This document shows, in pieces, positions 46,619-55,960 of a DNA stretch of 64,000 bases. The position numbers and the translations under genes were made by a program. The DNA lies in contig NZ_CP147251.1 of NCBI RefSeq assembly GCF_017426705.2, positions 533,501-597,500 on the forward strand, written 5' to 3'. Every line of letters starts with the position of its first letter. Position 1 is the stretch's first letter. This stretch comes from Enterococcus sp. DIV2402 (GTDB taxonomy: Bacteria > Bacillota > Bacilli > Lactobacillales > Enterococcaceae). Below the pieces are notes generated by a model. That model did not search any database. It had not been told where the DNA came from and worked only from the letters and a program-made list of their open reading frames with translations.

Positions 46619-47179
46619 ATGAAAATGATTGTCGGACTGGGAAATCCTGGTAGAAAATATGAACATACAAAACATAATGTTGGCTTTATGGCAGTGGATC
46701 GTTTAGCGCAACAATTTAATACTACGTTCAAAAAAAATCCTTTTGAAGCAGAAGTTGCTGATTTTTTTGTGAACGGAGAAAAAGTTTTATTAGTTAAACC
46801 ACAAACATTTATGAATGAATCCGGACGAGCAGTGGGACCATTAATGACGTATTTTGGTGTTTATCCAGAAGAACTGGTTGTCATTTATGACGATTTAGAT
46901 TTAGCCTTAGGGAAAATTCGCCTTCGTCAAAAAGGGAGCGCAGGGGGACATAATGGGATGAAGAGTATTATCTCGCATCTCAATACACAAGAATTTGATC
47001 GCATCAAAATTGGGGTTGATCGTCCGCAATCAGGCATGACTGTAGTGAATCATGTCTTGAGTGATTTTTCAAAAGAGAATCAACCATTAATTGAAGGTAG
47101 TATTGATAAAGCTGTAGAAGCGACTATCGACTTTATCGAAAAAAATGATTTTATTGCTACGATGAATCGTTTTAATTAG
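46619..47179 (+). CDS. pth: Peptidyl-tRNA hydrolase
   Basis: A 186-residue enzyme with VGLGNPGRKYEHTKHNVGF (catalytic H19 and N9 region) and DDLDLALGKIRLRQKGSAGG near residue 90. It frees tRNA from peptidyl-tRNA dropped by ribosomes and is essential. GGAG lies 12 bases before the ATG, separated by three ATAG units; ATG 46625 is an alternative start. First gene of the long mfd-divIC cluster; mfd follows after ten bases. Confidence 0.92.
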   Translation: MKMIVGLGNPGRKYEHTKHNVGFMAVDRLAQQFNTTFKKNPFEAEVADFFVNGEKVLLVKPQTFMNESGRAVGPLMTYFGVYPEELVVIYDDLDLALGKIRLRQKGSAGGHNGMKSIISHLNTQEFDRIKIGVDRPQSGMTVVNHVLSDFSKENQPLIEGSIDKAVEATIDFIEKNDFIATMNRFN

Positions 47180-47189
47180 GAGGGAAAGC

Positions 47190-50100
47190 ATGGATTTAAT
47201 TAATTTAATAGAAAAAACTCCTTTTATTAAAGAGTGGCATCAAGGCATTGAAGAGAAGATGCAGCGCCAATTAATGACGGGATTAGCAGGTTCTGCTAAA
47301 ACGTTAGCGATTGCGAGTACCTATCAAAAATTCCGTCGTCCAACCGTTGTTGTGACGGCGAATTTGTATTATGCCAACCAATTAGTAGAAGACTTACGTC
47401 AAGTAATCGACGATGTTTATATTTTTCCAGTAGATGAAGTTCTTTCTGCAGAAATGGCCTTTGCTTCACCAGAAGCCAAAGCTGAACGGGTATTAACCTT
47501 ACATGCGATTGCTGCAAACCAACCAGGTGTATACGTATTACCTGTGGCAGCTATTCGTAAATTTTTACCTACATTAAAGACCTGGCAAGAAGTCCAATTT
47601 TCATGGCAGGTAGGCGATGAAATCGATGTAGAGCAATTGCCACAACAATTAGTGTTAATGGGGTATGAACGCCAAACGATGATTGGTAAACCGGGTGAAT
47701 TTAGCATTCGAGGAAGTATTATTGATATTTATCCTCTACATACGGAATATCCTGTGCGTATAGAACTATTCGATGTCGAAATCGATTCGATGCGCTATTT
47801 CGATGTGGAAACCCAACGTTCTGTGACTAATTTGGATGAAGTCTTGATTTTGCCGACAACAGAATTAGTTTTTTCAAAAGAAAACTTAGTAAAGGGTAGT
47901 GAAAAGCTCCAAGAATTATTAACCAAACGCTTAGCAGTGACCAATGAGCCAACTGATAAGCAATTTTTATCGGATTATTTTGGTCAATTGATAGCTTCAT
48001 GGAAAGATGGAATTCCAGGAGACACTGCCAATTTCTATACGGATCTTTTATATCAAGAAAAACAAACCATTTTAGATTATTTTGCGAAAGATGCTTTATT
48101 ATTAGTTGATGATTATGGTCGTATCATGGAAACCAATCGTGAAATTGAACGTGAAGAAAGCGAATGGCATACGCAAAAAATTTCTGAACTGCGTGTGTTT
48201 TCTGAACAAACATTTGGCGTCAATCTCCATCAATTATTCCAACGTTTAACGTTTACCACCACGTATTTTTCACTCTTTCAAAAAGGCATGGGGAATTTAC
48301 GTTTCCAAGCCATTCACAATATTCAATATCGTCCAATGCAACAATTTTTTGGACAAATGGGTTTATTAAAGGTTGAAATTGATCGTTGGGAAAAACAACA
48401 ACAAACGGTTATCTTTTTAGTTGGCAGTCATGAACGTGCCAAAAAATTAGAGCAAGATTTTCGAGACCATGAAATTTATGCAGTCGAAACAACACCGGAT
48501 CGATTATTCACAGGGCGTTCTCAAATCGTTGAAGGAACGTTGCAAAGCGGATTTGAACTACCGCAAGATCACGTTGTCGTAGTTACTGAACAAGAGCTGT
48601 TCCAAAAAGTGACCAAAAAACGTACACGTCGTCAAACAGTTACCAATGCAGAACGCTTAAAAAGTTACAATGAATTGAAAACCGGCGATTATGTCGTACA
48701 TGCCAATCATGGGATTGGTAAATACATTGGTATGCAGACTTTAGAAGTAGATGGCGTTCACCAAGATTATATGACGATTGTTTATCAAAATGACGATAAA
48801 TTATTTATCCCAGTTACTCAGCTAAATTTAATTCAAAAATATGTCGCTTCTGAATCGAAATCACCGAAAATTAACAAATTAGGTGGAACCGAGTGGGCAA
48901 AAACTAAGCGGAAAGTTTCGAAAAAAATTGAGGATATTGCAGATGATTTAATTCAACTTTATGCCAAGCGTGAAGCTGAAAAAGGGTATGCTTTTGCGCC
49001 AGATGATGCCTATCAGCGTGAATTTGAAGATGCTTTTCCATACAGCGAAACGGACGACCAGTTACGTAGCACCTCTGAAATTAAACGAGATATGGAAAAA
49101 GAAAAACCGATGGATCGTTTGTTAGTAGGAGATGTTGGTTTTGGGAAAACTGAAGTGGCATTGCGGGCGGCATTTAAAGCCATCAAAGAAAGCAAACAAG
49201 TCGCCTTTTTAGTGCCGACAACTATCTTAGCTCAACAACATTACGAAACGATGGTTGATCGTTTCGAAGGATTTCCTGTGAATGTGGGTTTGTTAAGTCG
49301 TTTTCGTACCAAGAAACAACAAAATGAAACGATTAAAGAAATTAAAGAAGGTAAAATAGATATTGTCGTAGGAACGCATCGAATTTTATCTCAAGATATT
49401 GAATTTGCTGATTTAGGCTTGTTGGTAATTGATGAAGAACAACGCTTTGGTGTTAAACATAAAGAACGTTTGAAACAGCTTCGTTCGCAAGTCGATGTTT
49501 TAACTTTAACAGCTACACCAATTCCAAGAACCTTGCACATGTCGATGCTGGGCGTTCGTGATTTATCCGTAATTGAAACACCACCGGAAAATCGCTACCC
49601 TATTCAAACGTATGTGATGGAAACCAATCCAGGAGCGATTCGTGAAGCAATTTTGCGCGAAATGGCACGTGGCGGACAAGTTTTCTACTTATATAATCGT
49701 GTAGATACGATTGAACAAAAAGTTGAAGAACTTCAAGCGTTAGTACCAGATGCGCGGATTGGGTATGCGCATGGGCAAATGACAGAAGTGCAGTTGGAAA
49801 ATACTTTGTTTGATTTTATCGAAGGTCAATTTGACGTCTTAGTTACAACAACCATTATTGAAACAGGCGTCGATATTCCCAACGCGAATACTTTATTTGT
49901 AGAAAATGCTGATTATATGGGCTTATCTACGTTGTATCAATTGCGTGGGCGTGTGGGTCGAAGTAATCGGGTTGCCTATGCGTATTTCATGTATGAGCAA
50001 CAAAAAATCTTAAATGAAGTCAGTGAGAAACGCCTGCAAGCAATCAAAGACTTTACCGAATTAGGTTCTGGATTTAAAATTGCAATGCGGGACTTATCAA

Positions 50101-50720
50101 TTCGTGGTGCCGGTAATTTATTAGGCGCGCAACAACACGGCTTTATCGATTCTGTTGGATTTGACATGTATGCACAAATGTTGTCAGAAGCAGTTGATCG
50201 TAAGCAGGGCAAAAATACACAAACGGAAAAAACATCCGTGGAAATTGATTTGGGAATTGATGCCTACCTACCAACGGAATATATTGATGATGAACGTCAG
50301 AAAATTGAAATCTACAAACGCATTCGCGAACTGGAAAGTATGGATAGTTTAGATGAATTACAAGATGATTTAATCGATCGCTTTGGCGAATACCCAGACG
50401 AAGTTGCTCACTTATTAATGGTCGGTGAAATTAAGATGAATGGTGAACGGGCATTAATAGATACGATTCGTAAACATGGCCCAATTATTCAATTTATTTT
50501 GAGTAAAGCAGGGACGAAAGCTTATACTGTTGAACAACTGTTTGAAGCATTATCAGCTACGAAATTAAAAGCGACATTAGGTGTTGAAAAAGAACAAATG
50601 CATATCAAACTAACCGTGCCAAAAGGGATGAAACAAATGGTTTGGTTGCATGAAGTGCAAGAATTTGTTAAAGCTTTACGTGAAATACGTTACCAAGAGC
50701 AACTACAACAAAAGCGCTAG
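47190..50720 (+). CDS. mfd: Transcription-repair coupling factor Mfd
   Basis: An 1176-residue protein: UvrB-like N-terminus, RNA-polymerase-interaction domain (about 480-560, GDYVVHANHGIGKYIG), and SF2 helicase with Walker A GDVGFGKTE (about 647) and DEEQ (about 748). The TRG motif and C-terminal regulatory domain follow. It removes RNA polymerase stalled at lesions and recruits UvrA. Standard length and position. Preceded by an AGGAGG site overlapping the pth stop. Confidence 0.95.
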   Translation: MDLINLIEKTPFIKEWHQGIEEKMQRQLMTGLAGSAKTLAIASTYQKFRRPTVVVTANLYYANQLVEDLRQVIDDVYIFPVDEVLSAEMAFASPEAKAERVLTLHAIAANQPGVYVLPVAAIRKFLPTLKTWQEVQFSWQVGDEIDVEQLPQQLVLMGYERQTMIGKPGEFSIRGSIIDIYPLHTEYPVRIELFDVEIDSMRYFDVETQRSVTNLDEVLILPTTELVFSKENLVKGSEKLQELLTKRLAVTNEPTDKQFLSDYFGQLIASWKDGIPGDTANFYTDLLYQEKQTILDYFAKDALLLVDDYGRIMETNREIEREESEWHTQKISELRVFSEQTFGVNLHQLFQRLTFTTTYFSLFQKGMGNLRFQAIHNIQYRPMQQFFGQMGLLKVEIDRWEKQQQTVIFLVGSHERAKKLEQDFRDHEIYAVETTPDRLFTGRSQIVEGTLQSGFELPQDHVVVVTEQELFQKVTKKRTRRQTVTNAERLKSYNELKTGDYVVHANHGIGKYIGMQTLEVDGVHQDYMTIVYQNDDKLFIPVTQLNLIQKYVASESKSPKINKLGGTEWAKTKRKVSKKIEDIADDLIQLYAKREAEKGYAFAPDDAYQREFEDAFPYSETDDQLRSTSEIKRDMEKEKPMDRLLVGDVGFGKTEVALRAAFKAIKESKQVAFLVPTTILAQQHYETMVDRFEGFPVNVGLLSRFRTKKQQNETIKEIKEGKIDIVVGTHRILSQDIEFADLGLLVIDEEQRFGVKHKERLKQLRSQVDVLTLTATPIPRTLHMSMLGVRDLSVIETPPENRYPIQTYVMETNPGAIREAILREMARGGQVFYLYNRVDTIEQKVEELQALVPDARIGYAHGQMTEVQLENTLFDFIEGQFDVLVTTTIIETGVDIPNANTLFVENADYMGLSTLYQLRGRVGRSNRVAYAYFMYEQQKILNEVSEKRLQAIKDFTELGSGFKIAMRDLSIRGAGNLLGAQQHGFIDSVGFDMYAQMLSEAVDRKQGKNTQTEKTSVEIDLGIDAYLPTEYIDDERQKIEIYKRIRELESMDSLDELQDDLIDRFGEYPDEVAHLLMVGEIKMNGERALIDTIRKHGPIIQFILSKAGTKAYTVEQLFEALSATKLKATLGVEKEQMHIKLTVPKGMKQMVWLHEVQEFVKALREIRYQEQLQQKR

Positions 50721-50735
50721 CAAGGAGGATGCCCC

Positions 50736-52325
50736 ATGGCTCGAAATCAAATGCAACGGATGATGAAAGGCGCTTTTGTATTAACATTAGCTTCTTTTAT
50801 CGCCAAATTATTGAGTGCAGTCTATCGCGTTCCTTTTCAAAACTTAGTTGGTGACGAAGGGTTTTATGTGTATCAACAAGTCTATCCCATTTATGGATTG
50901 GCTATGACGTTGGCGTTATCGGGGTTACCACAGTTTATTTCAAAATTAGTGGCAAGCCAAAAAAATCCGCAAAAGCAACAACAAACGTTAGATGAAATTT
51001 ACCCTTTAGTATTTTGGTTTTCGATTTGTTTATGGGGGCTGACCTTTTTCTTTAGTGGTGTTATTGCGACTATCATGGGAAATAGCTTGTTGAAACCGTT
51101 GATTCAAGTGGTATCATTTACGTTTTTATTAGTGCCGCCCTTATCGTTTTACCGTGGGAATTTTCAAGGGAATTTATTGATGGTGCCTTCTGCTATTTCT
51201 CAAGTTTCTGAACAATTTTTGCGCGTGGGTGTCATTTTAGCTGCCGCTGCGGCTTTTCGCCGGTTGTCGTTAACTATTTATCAAGTAGGGACATTAGCCA
51301 TGACAGGGGCCTTTGTTGGTGGTGTCGTTGCTTGGCTGATTTTGATGTATTACGATCATAAAATTTTTGGAACTAAGCAACGCTTTTTACGAATACCGCA
51401 GACATTCTCGGTGTCGCAACGCATGCGTCGTAAATTTTTTGTTGAAGGCGGCTTGCTATCGATTTATAGTGGTTTATTAATTTTATTTCAATTAGTAGAT
51501 TCTTTTTTTATCGTAAATGCGTTAGAGTTTCAAGGTGTTGCTGAACAAAGTGCTCGGATTGCGAAAGGGGTATATGATCGTGGACAACCGCTAGTACAAT
51601 TAGGATTAGTCGCTGCAACTGCTTTAAGTGCTACTTTTTTACCCGCACTGACAGCTTGTTTAATGGAAGAACGAGGCGAACAATTTTTGAAGTCAGCTAA
51701 AATATACCTTCGTTTAACGATTGGTCTAGCGCTGGCTGCATCAACTGGATTAGCGGTATTATTGCCGTATATTAATTATGCTCTGTTTAAAGATAATGCT
51801 GGCAATATGGCGCTAACGCTATTTGTGTTTGCGATTGTATTAACAGCAACTATTCAGGCCTATCAAAGTATTGCTCAAAGTCAAAATTATTTTCGCCGTT
51901 CATTAAAAGCAGCAGGTTGGGGTATTGGAATTAAATTTGTAGTGACCGGGCCATTAACAGTTTTATTTGGAACGATTGGTGCAAGTTTATCAACTTTAGT
52001 AGGATTAACCGTCATCTTGTGGTATCTTATCAAAAAAGAAGATGCGCAGGTTAATGTTTTTTGGAGAGAACGACATTTTGGTCGTAAATTAATCACATGT
52101 GCTGTGGGGATGGCTATTGGTTTATGGGTTTTTTATGGACTATTAACGTATGTGGTTGGTGCACCAGACAGTCGTTTGCAAGCATTGCTTTTTAGTTTGT
52201 CAGGAGTCGTTGTGGGTGGAACCATTTTTATCCAATTGGCGATACGTTTAGAATTATTAACGTTACGCGAATGGCTAATGATTCCATTTGGCAAAAAAAT
52301 ATTACGTTTTATGGGAGGAAAATAA
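50736..52325 (+). CDS. Polysaccharide/lipid flippase of the MOP superfamily (SpoVB/YabM, MurJ-like)
   Basis: A 529-residue protein with 14 predicted helices and the family start [20 protein letters not shown]. It belongs to the MOP flippases; the homologue between mfd and rqcP in bacilli (YabM) is of the SpoVB group, which includes lipid II flippases. AAGGAGG lies nine bases upstream. It overlaps rqcP by one base (TAATG). Confidence 0.87.
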   Translation: MARNQMQRMMKGAFVLTLASFIAKLLSAVYRVPFQNLVGDEGFYVYQQVYPIYGLAMTLALSGLPQFISKLVASQKNPQKQQQTLDEIYPLVFWFSICLWGLTFFFSGVIATIMGNSLLKPLIQVVSFTFLLVPPLSFYRGNFQGNLLMVPSAISQVSEQFLRVGVILAAAAAFRRLSLTIYQVGTLAMTGAFVGGVVAWLILMYYDHKIFGTKQRFLRIPQTFSVSQRMRRKFFVEGGLLSIYSGLLILFQLVDSFFIVNALEFQGVAEQSARIAKGVYDRGQPLVQLGLVAATALSATFLPALTACLMEERGEQFLKSAKIYLRLTIGLALAASTGLAVLLPYINYALFKDNAGNMALTLFVFAIVLTATIQAYQSIAQSQNYFRRSLKAAGWGIGIKFVVTGPLTVLFGTIGASLSTLVGLTVILWYLIKKEDAQVNVFWRERHFGRKLITCAVGMAIGLWVFYGLLTYVVGAPDSRLQALLFSLSGVVVGGTIFIQLAIRLELLTLREWLMIPFGKKILRFMGGK

Positions 52326-52591
52326 TGCGTTTAGACAAGTTTCTAAAAATTTCAAGAATTATTAAACGTCGCTCTGTTGCGAAAGAAGTAGCAGATAAAG
52401 GACGTATTCAAATTAATGGCACTTTAGCAAAATCAAGTAGTTCAGTCAAAGTGGGCGATACCTTAAAAATTCAATTTGGAAACCGTATTTTAGAAGTAAA
52501 AGTGAATGAATTACATGAATCAACTAAAAAAGAAGATGCAGCAAAAATGTATGAAATTTTATCAGAAAAAAGAGTCGATAATTTCGAGTAA
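52325..52591 (+). CDS. rqcP: S4-domain RNA-binding protein RqcP (YabO/Hsp15 type)
   Basis: An 88-residue protein that is almost all S4 domain ([20 protein letters not shown]). In bacilli RqcP works with RqcH on stalled 50S subunits to add alanine tails in ribosome quality control. Start ATG 52325 overlaps the flippase stop codon by one base and is supported by GGGAGG upstream; an 18-codon upstream extension lies in the flippase frame and is not credible. Confidence 0.9.
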   Translation: MRLDKFLKISRIIKRRSVAKEVADKGRIQINGTLAKSSSSVKVGDTLKIQFGNRILEVKVNELHESTKKEDAAKMYEILSEKRVDNFE

Positions 52592-52598
52592 ATTAGGT

Positions 52599-52627
52599 TA
52601 GACAAGCGTTTCTGATGTTGGTATAAT
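52599..52627 (+). promoter_or_regulatory. divIC promoter
   Basis: Extended -10 TGGTATAAT (TATAAT 52622-52627) with TAGACA 17 bp upstream as a modest -35. It suggests that divIC can be transcribed independently of mfd. Confidence 0.55.
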
Positions 52628-52663
52628 AAAAAAGACAGTCAAGAAAGATTGGAGCGAGTACCT

Positions 52664-53080
52664 GTGAGTAAAGAGGTCAAAAATAATGTGAAAATCTTAG
52701 ACACAGACTATGCCAAAGAACAATATGCGAAATATGCGTATCAACAACGACAAATTATTTTTCGCCGTCGTCGTTTAATGGCTGTTTTTATAGTCGCCTT
52801 CGTTGTTTTTTTGAGTGTCGGCATTTCCTTGTTTAACGATTATTTACGTCTGCAACGATTGCAAGATGTAAAACAAGAAACCATCGTGAAACAAGCAGAA
52901 GTGAAACAAAAAATGGCTGATTTAAATAGAGACGTGGCATTGCTAAAAGACGATGATTATGTCGCAAAAGTTGCCCGTAGCCGTTTCTTGTATTCAAAAG
53001 AAGGTGAGTTAATTTTCCCTTTACCTGGGAATGAGGCCGCTGAGAAAGCAGAGGATTCAACAACTGAATCGAGTGAATAA
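52664..53080 (+). CDS. divIC: Septum formation initiator DivIC (FtsB-like)
   Basis: A 138-residue bitopic protein with a short cytoplasmic basic part (RRRR), one helix (about 42-63) and a coiled coil (about 65-105), ending in an acidic Ser/Glu tail. It joins DivIB and FtsL in the divisome. GTG 52664 is preferred (GGAG nine bases upstream); a TTG at 52649 lies before that site. Family length is normal. Confidence 0.87.
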   Translation: MSKEVKNNVKILDTDYAKEQYAKYAYQQRQIIFRRRRLMAVFIVAFVVFLSVGISLFNDYLRLQRLQDVKQETIVKQAEVKQKMADLNRDVALLKDDDYVAKVARSRFLYSKEGELIFPLPGNEAAEKAEDSTTESSE

Positions 53081-53087
53081 TTCGCAT

Positions 53088-53263
53088 TGTTCATTGCTTA
53101 TTAACTTGTGTCGTGCAACGTGTGTGTAGAATAATCTACGCACGTATAAAGCATAAATAAAAAAACCGTAGAAACTATGGGGATTGCTCGTATGACGAGA
53201 ATCTTATGAAGAAATCATAAGAAGTTTTCAAAATGGGACAAAAATTAGGAGGAACATTTTTTT
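53088..53263 (+). promoter_or_regulatory. Structured leader of the S1-domain gene
   Basis: This 180-bp gap holds no gene. It contains at least four hairpins in a row: 53120-53145 (11-bp stem with wobble pairs, four-base loop), 53166-53180, 53187-53199 (CTCGT-ATG-ACGAG) and 53203-53221 (CTTATGA-AGAAA-TCATAAG). The start site AGGAGG follows. I recognise no known riboswitch or ribosomal-protein leader in it. Confidence 0.4.
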
Positions 53264-53719
53264 ATGTCAATCGAAGTTGGAGCGAAACTACCTGGAAAAG
53301 TGTCAGGGATTACAAATTTTGGTGCGTTTATTGATTTAGGTGGAGGCAAAACTGGACTGGTTCACATCAGCGAAGTATCGAATGGTTTTGTTAAAGATAT
53401 TAATGATGTTTTAAAAGTTGGCGATGAAGTAACCGTACTTGTAACAACCATTGGTAATGATGGGAAAATTGGATTATCAATCCGTAAGGCAGAAGACAAG
53501 CCAAAAGAAGAGAAACGTGACTTTCCGAAAAAAGACTTTAATCGATCAAGTCCGAAAAAAACATTCCCACGTAATAACAATCAACAAAGCACAGGGAATA
53601 ACAAACAAGACTTCGATTCATTAATGAGTTCGTTCTTAAAAGACAGTGACGATCGTTTATCATCTTTGCGTCGTAACACTGAAGGCAAACGTGGAGGCCG
53701 TGGTGGTCGTCGTAATTAA
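53264..53719 (+). CDS. S1 RNA-binding domain protein (YabR/GSP13 type)
   Basis: A 151-residue protein with one S1 domain (residues 1-75: GKVSGITNFGAFIDLGG, GLVHISEVS) and a basic, Asn/Arg/Gly-rich tail ending in GGRGGRRN. Such proteins bind RNA and the ribosome; the Bacillus homologue sits at the same place next to divIC. The tail is longer and more RGG-like than I would expect of the family. AGGAGG stands nine bases upstream. A terminator follows. Confidence 0.88.
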   Translation: MSIEVGAKLPGKVSGITNFGAFIDLGGGKTGLVHISEVSNGFVKDINDVLKVGDEVTVLVTTIGNDGKIGLSIRKAEDKPKEEKRDFPKKDFNRSSPKKTFPRNNNQQSTGNNKQDFDSLMSSFLKDSDDRLSSLRRNTEGKRGGRGGRRN

Positions 53720-53732
53720 TGATTGAATTTGA

Positions 53733-53777
53733 ACAGGTAGGAGATTTTGAGACGAATCTCCTCACCTGTTTTTTGTT
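53733..53777 (+). terminator. Terminator of the S1-domain gene
   Basis: Stem AACAGGTaGGAGATT / AATCTCCtCACCTGTT with loop TTGAGACG and a long T-run. Confidence 0.82.
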
Positions 53778-53801
53778 TTTAAATCCAAGGAGGAAACCAA
53801 C

Positions 53802-55169
53802 ATGCTAGTATCGAAAGTGGCGAAATTAGTGCAAGAGAAACAATTATGGCAACCCACAGATCGTCTTTTAGTCGCTGTTTCAACTGGAGTTGATTCAATG
53901 GTGTTGCTCCATTTATTGACACAACTGCACGTATCTTTTGGCGTGGTTCATGTGAATCATCAGTTGCGAGCCGCATCTGAAAAGGAAGCTCTTTTTTTAA
54001 CTGAATATTGTCAAACGCGCCAGATTCCCTTCTATCAAACGCAGTGGGAGCAACCTGCAACAACAGGTGTTGAGGCAGCTGCTCGTAAATTTCGGTATAC
54101 TTTTTTCGAAAAAATTATGAAGCAACACCAATATTCTGTTTTATTGACGGCACATCACAGCGATGACCAGATGGAAACCATTTTGATGAAGTTGATTCGT
54201 GAGGGAAATTTCTTTAGTAGTAGTGGTATTCGGTTGAATCAGTCATTTGGTTCAGGGAGACTTGTGCGACCGTTGTTGACCACCACCAAAGCAGAAATCC
54301 GAACATACAGTCAAGAAAATCATGTTCCGTATTTTGAAGATGAAACCAATACGTCTCTAGCCATGCAACGTAATCGTTTGCGTTCACAAGTGTTGCCTGT
54401 TTTAAAAAAAGAAAATTCGCAAGCCATGCAGCATTTTCAACAATGGTCAGAACAAACAATTTGGGCGCAAGAAATCATTGCTGAGCAGCAACAACAATGG
54501 TTGACAAAGTATCTAAAAGTAGACAATGTGGGGTATCATTTTGATGTAACTCATTATTTACACCTTTCAGAAGCCAAGCAGTATTTTTTTATACAAGCAA
54601 TAAAACAACAGCTACAACAAGAGCAGAAAATTGTTCTTACCGAGAAACAGATTCAACAACTAATGGAGCTTTTAGTTGGTCCATCACAAGGAACGCTCAC
54701 CTTAGCGAAGCACTGGCAGGTCAAAAAAACCTATCAGCATATCACGATTGCGCCCAAAAAAGAAAAGCAGGCTAGTGAGGTAGCTGTTCGCTTGAAAATT
54801 GGCGAGTCACAATTTTTGTCAGAGGATGAGTGGATAGGTGTTTTTTTGGTAGGAGAAGAAAAAATTCCCGAAAAAGTCAAACTTTGGTCAGAGTATCGCC
54901 AAGATTTGGCGGTAAAATTTCCTTCTGTAACCATCCTCAGAAAACGTCAAAATGGTGATAAAATCGCTTTAACACCACATTTAACTAAAAAAATTAGCCG
55001 CATTTTTATTGATCAAAAAATTCCTAACGATAAGCGAGAAGAAGCATGGATTTTAACAAACGAACAAGATGAGATTTTGGGAGTGATTCCTTACGTCTTT
55101 TCCTATTTGAGTATTACGAAAGAAACTGATAAAATACACTACGTACTGCTTTATCGAAGGATGAAATAA
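53802..55169 (+). CDS. tilS: tRNA(Ile)-lysidine synthase TilS
   Basis: A 455-residue enzyme of the PP-loop ATPase family. The loop reads VSTGVDSM (residues 26-33), with threonine at the second position instead of the usual glycine of SGGxDS. HHSDDQMET (about 110) and the C-terminal TilS domains are present. It modifies the CAU anticodon of a tRNA-Ile with lysine and is essential. AAGGAGG is nine bases upstream. It forms the tilS-hpt-ftsH group of bacilli. Confidence 0.9.
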   Translation: MLVSKVAKLVQEKQLWQPTDRLLVAVSTGVDSMVLLHLLTQLHVSFGVVHVNHQLRAASEKEALFLTEYCQTRQIPFYQTQWEQPATTGVEAAARKFRYTFFEKIMKQHQYSVLLTAHHSDDQMETILMKLIREGNFFSSSGIRLNQSFGSGRLVRPLLTTTKAEIRTYSQENHVPYFEDETNTSLAMQRNRLRSQVLPVLKKENSQAMQHFQQWSEQTIWAQEIIAEQQQQWLTKYLKVDNVGYHFDVTHYLHLSEAKQYFFIQAIKQQLQQEQKIVLTEKQIQQLMELLVGPSQGTLTLAKHWQVKKTYQHITIAPKKEKQASEVAVRLKIGESQFLSEDEWIGVFLVGEEKIPEKVKLWSEYRQDLAVKFPSVTILRKRQNGDKIALTPHLTKKISRIFIDQKIPNDKREEAWILTNEQDEILGVIPYVFSYLSITKETDKIHYVLLYRRMK

Positions 55170-55222
55170 ATGAGCTACAATTTGTAGTGTTAAAATAATT
55201 GCTTTTTGATTTTAAGAAGAAA

Positions 55223-55321
55223 ATCATCGAGATGATAAGAAGTCAAACCGCCTGAACAATGGGGTTTGCTTGAAAGGGTAAACTAACCCTTTTTTCAAGA
55301 AATGTTCGCACACATCAGGAG
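55223..55321 (+). promoter_or_regulatory. Structured leader with attenuator-like hairpin before hpt
   Basis: In the 175-bp gap between tilS and hpt are hairpins ATCATC-GA-GATGAT (55223-55236), AAACC...GGTTT (55245-55267) and CTTGAAAGGGT / ACCCTTTTTTCAAG (55269-55299). The last contains a T6 run and could act as a terminator. An outer pairing CCTGA...TCAGG (55251 and 55315) would enclose it. It could be a control element for hpt-ftsH; no known riboswitch class recognised. Confidence 0.45.
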
Positions 55322-55344
55322 TAGAATTTGGAAGGAGAAACAAA

Positions 55345-55893
55345 ATGTTAGAAAAAGACATTGAAAAAATCTTAATTACAAGAGAAGAAATCCAGTCACG
55401 TTGCGAGGAATTGGGAAAAGAATTAACAGCGGAATACGCAGATAAAAATCCCCTAGTGGTCGGCGTTTTAAAAGGTGCTGTACCATTTATGGCAGATATT
55501 GTTCGTGAAATGGATTGTTACCTAGAATTAGATTTTATGGATGTTTCAAGTTATGGTAATGCAACTGTCTCATCTGGTGAAGTAAAAATCATCAAAGACT
55601 TAGACACAAATGTTGAAGGTCGTGACATGTTAATTGTTGAAGATATCATCGACAGTGGTCGTACATTAGCTTACTTAGTTGATTTATTTAAGTACCGTAA
55701 AGCGAAATCGGTTCGTATCGTTACATTACTAGATAAACCTGAAGGACGTGTCGTGGATATCGAAGCAGATTACATTGGTTTTGATGTACCAAATGAGTTT
55801 GTTGTGGGCTATGGTTTAGACTACGCAGAGCAATATCGTAACCTTCCTTATGTAGGGGTTTTAAAACCAAGCGTGTACGAAACAAAAGAGTGA
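55345..55893 (+). CDS. hpt: Hypoxanthine-guanine phosphoribosyltransferase
   Basis: A 182-residue salvage enzyme with the PRPP-binding motif [13 protein letters not shown] (about 96-108) and [11 protein letters not shown] in the flexible loop. It converts hypoxanthine and guanine to IMP and GMP. AAGGAG is eight bases upstream. It lies between tilS and ftsH as in other bacilli. Confidence 0.93.
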   Translation: MLEKDIEKILITREEIQSRCEELGKELTAEYADKNPLVVGVLKGAVPFMADIVREMDCYLELDFMDVSSYGNATVSSGEVKIIKDLDTNVEGRDMLIVEDIIDSGRTLAYLVDLFKYRKAKSVRIVTLLDKPEGRVVDIEADYIGFDVPNEFVVGYGLDYAEQYRNLPYVGVLKPSVYETKE

Positions 55894-55920
55894 CCGTTTC
55901 TAAAAAACTTGTGATACAAT
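55890..55920 (+). promoter_or_regulatory. ftsH promoter candidate
   Basis: Extended -10 TGATACAAT (TACAAT at 55915-55920) with a weak -35 GTGACC 19 bp upstream, overlapping the end of hpt. Confidence 0.45.
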
Positions 55921-55960
55921 GGAAAGGTCAAAGTAAGACAAATTGGCAAGGAGGGGCCGC

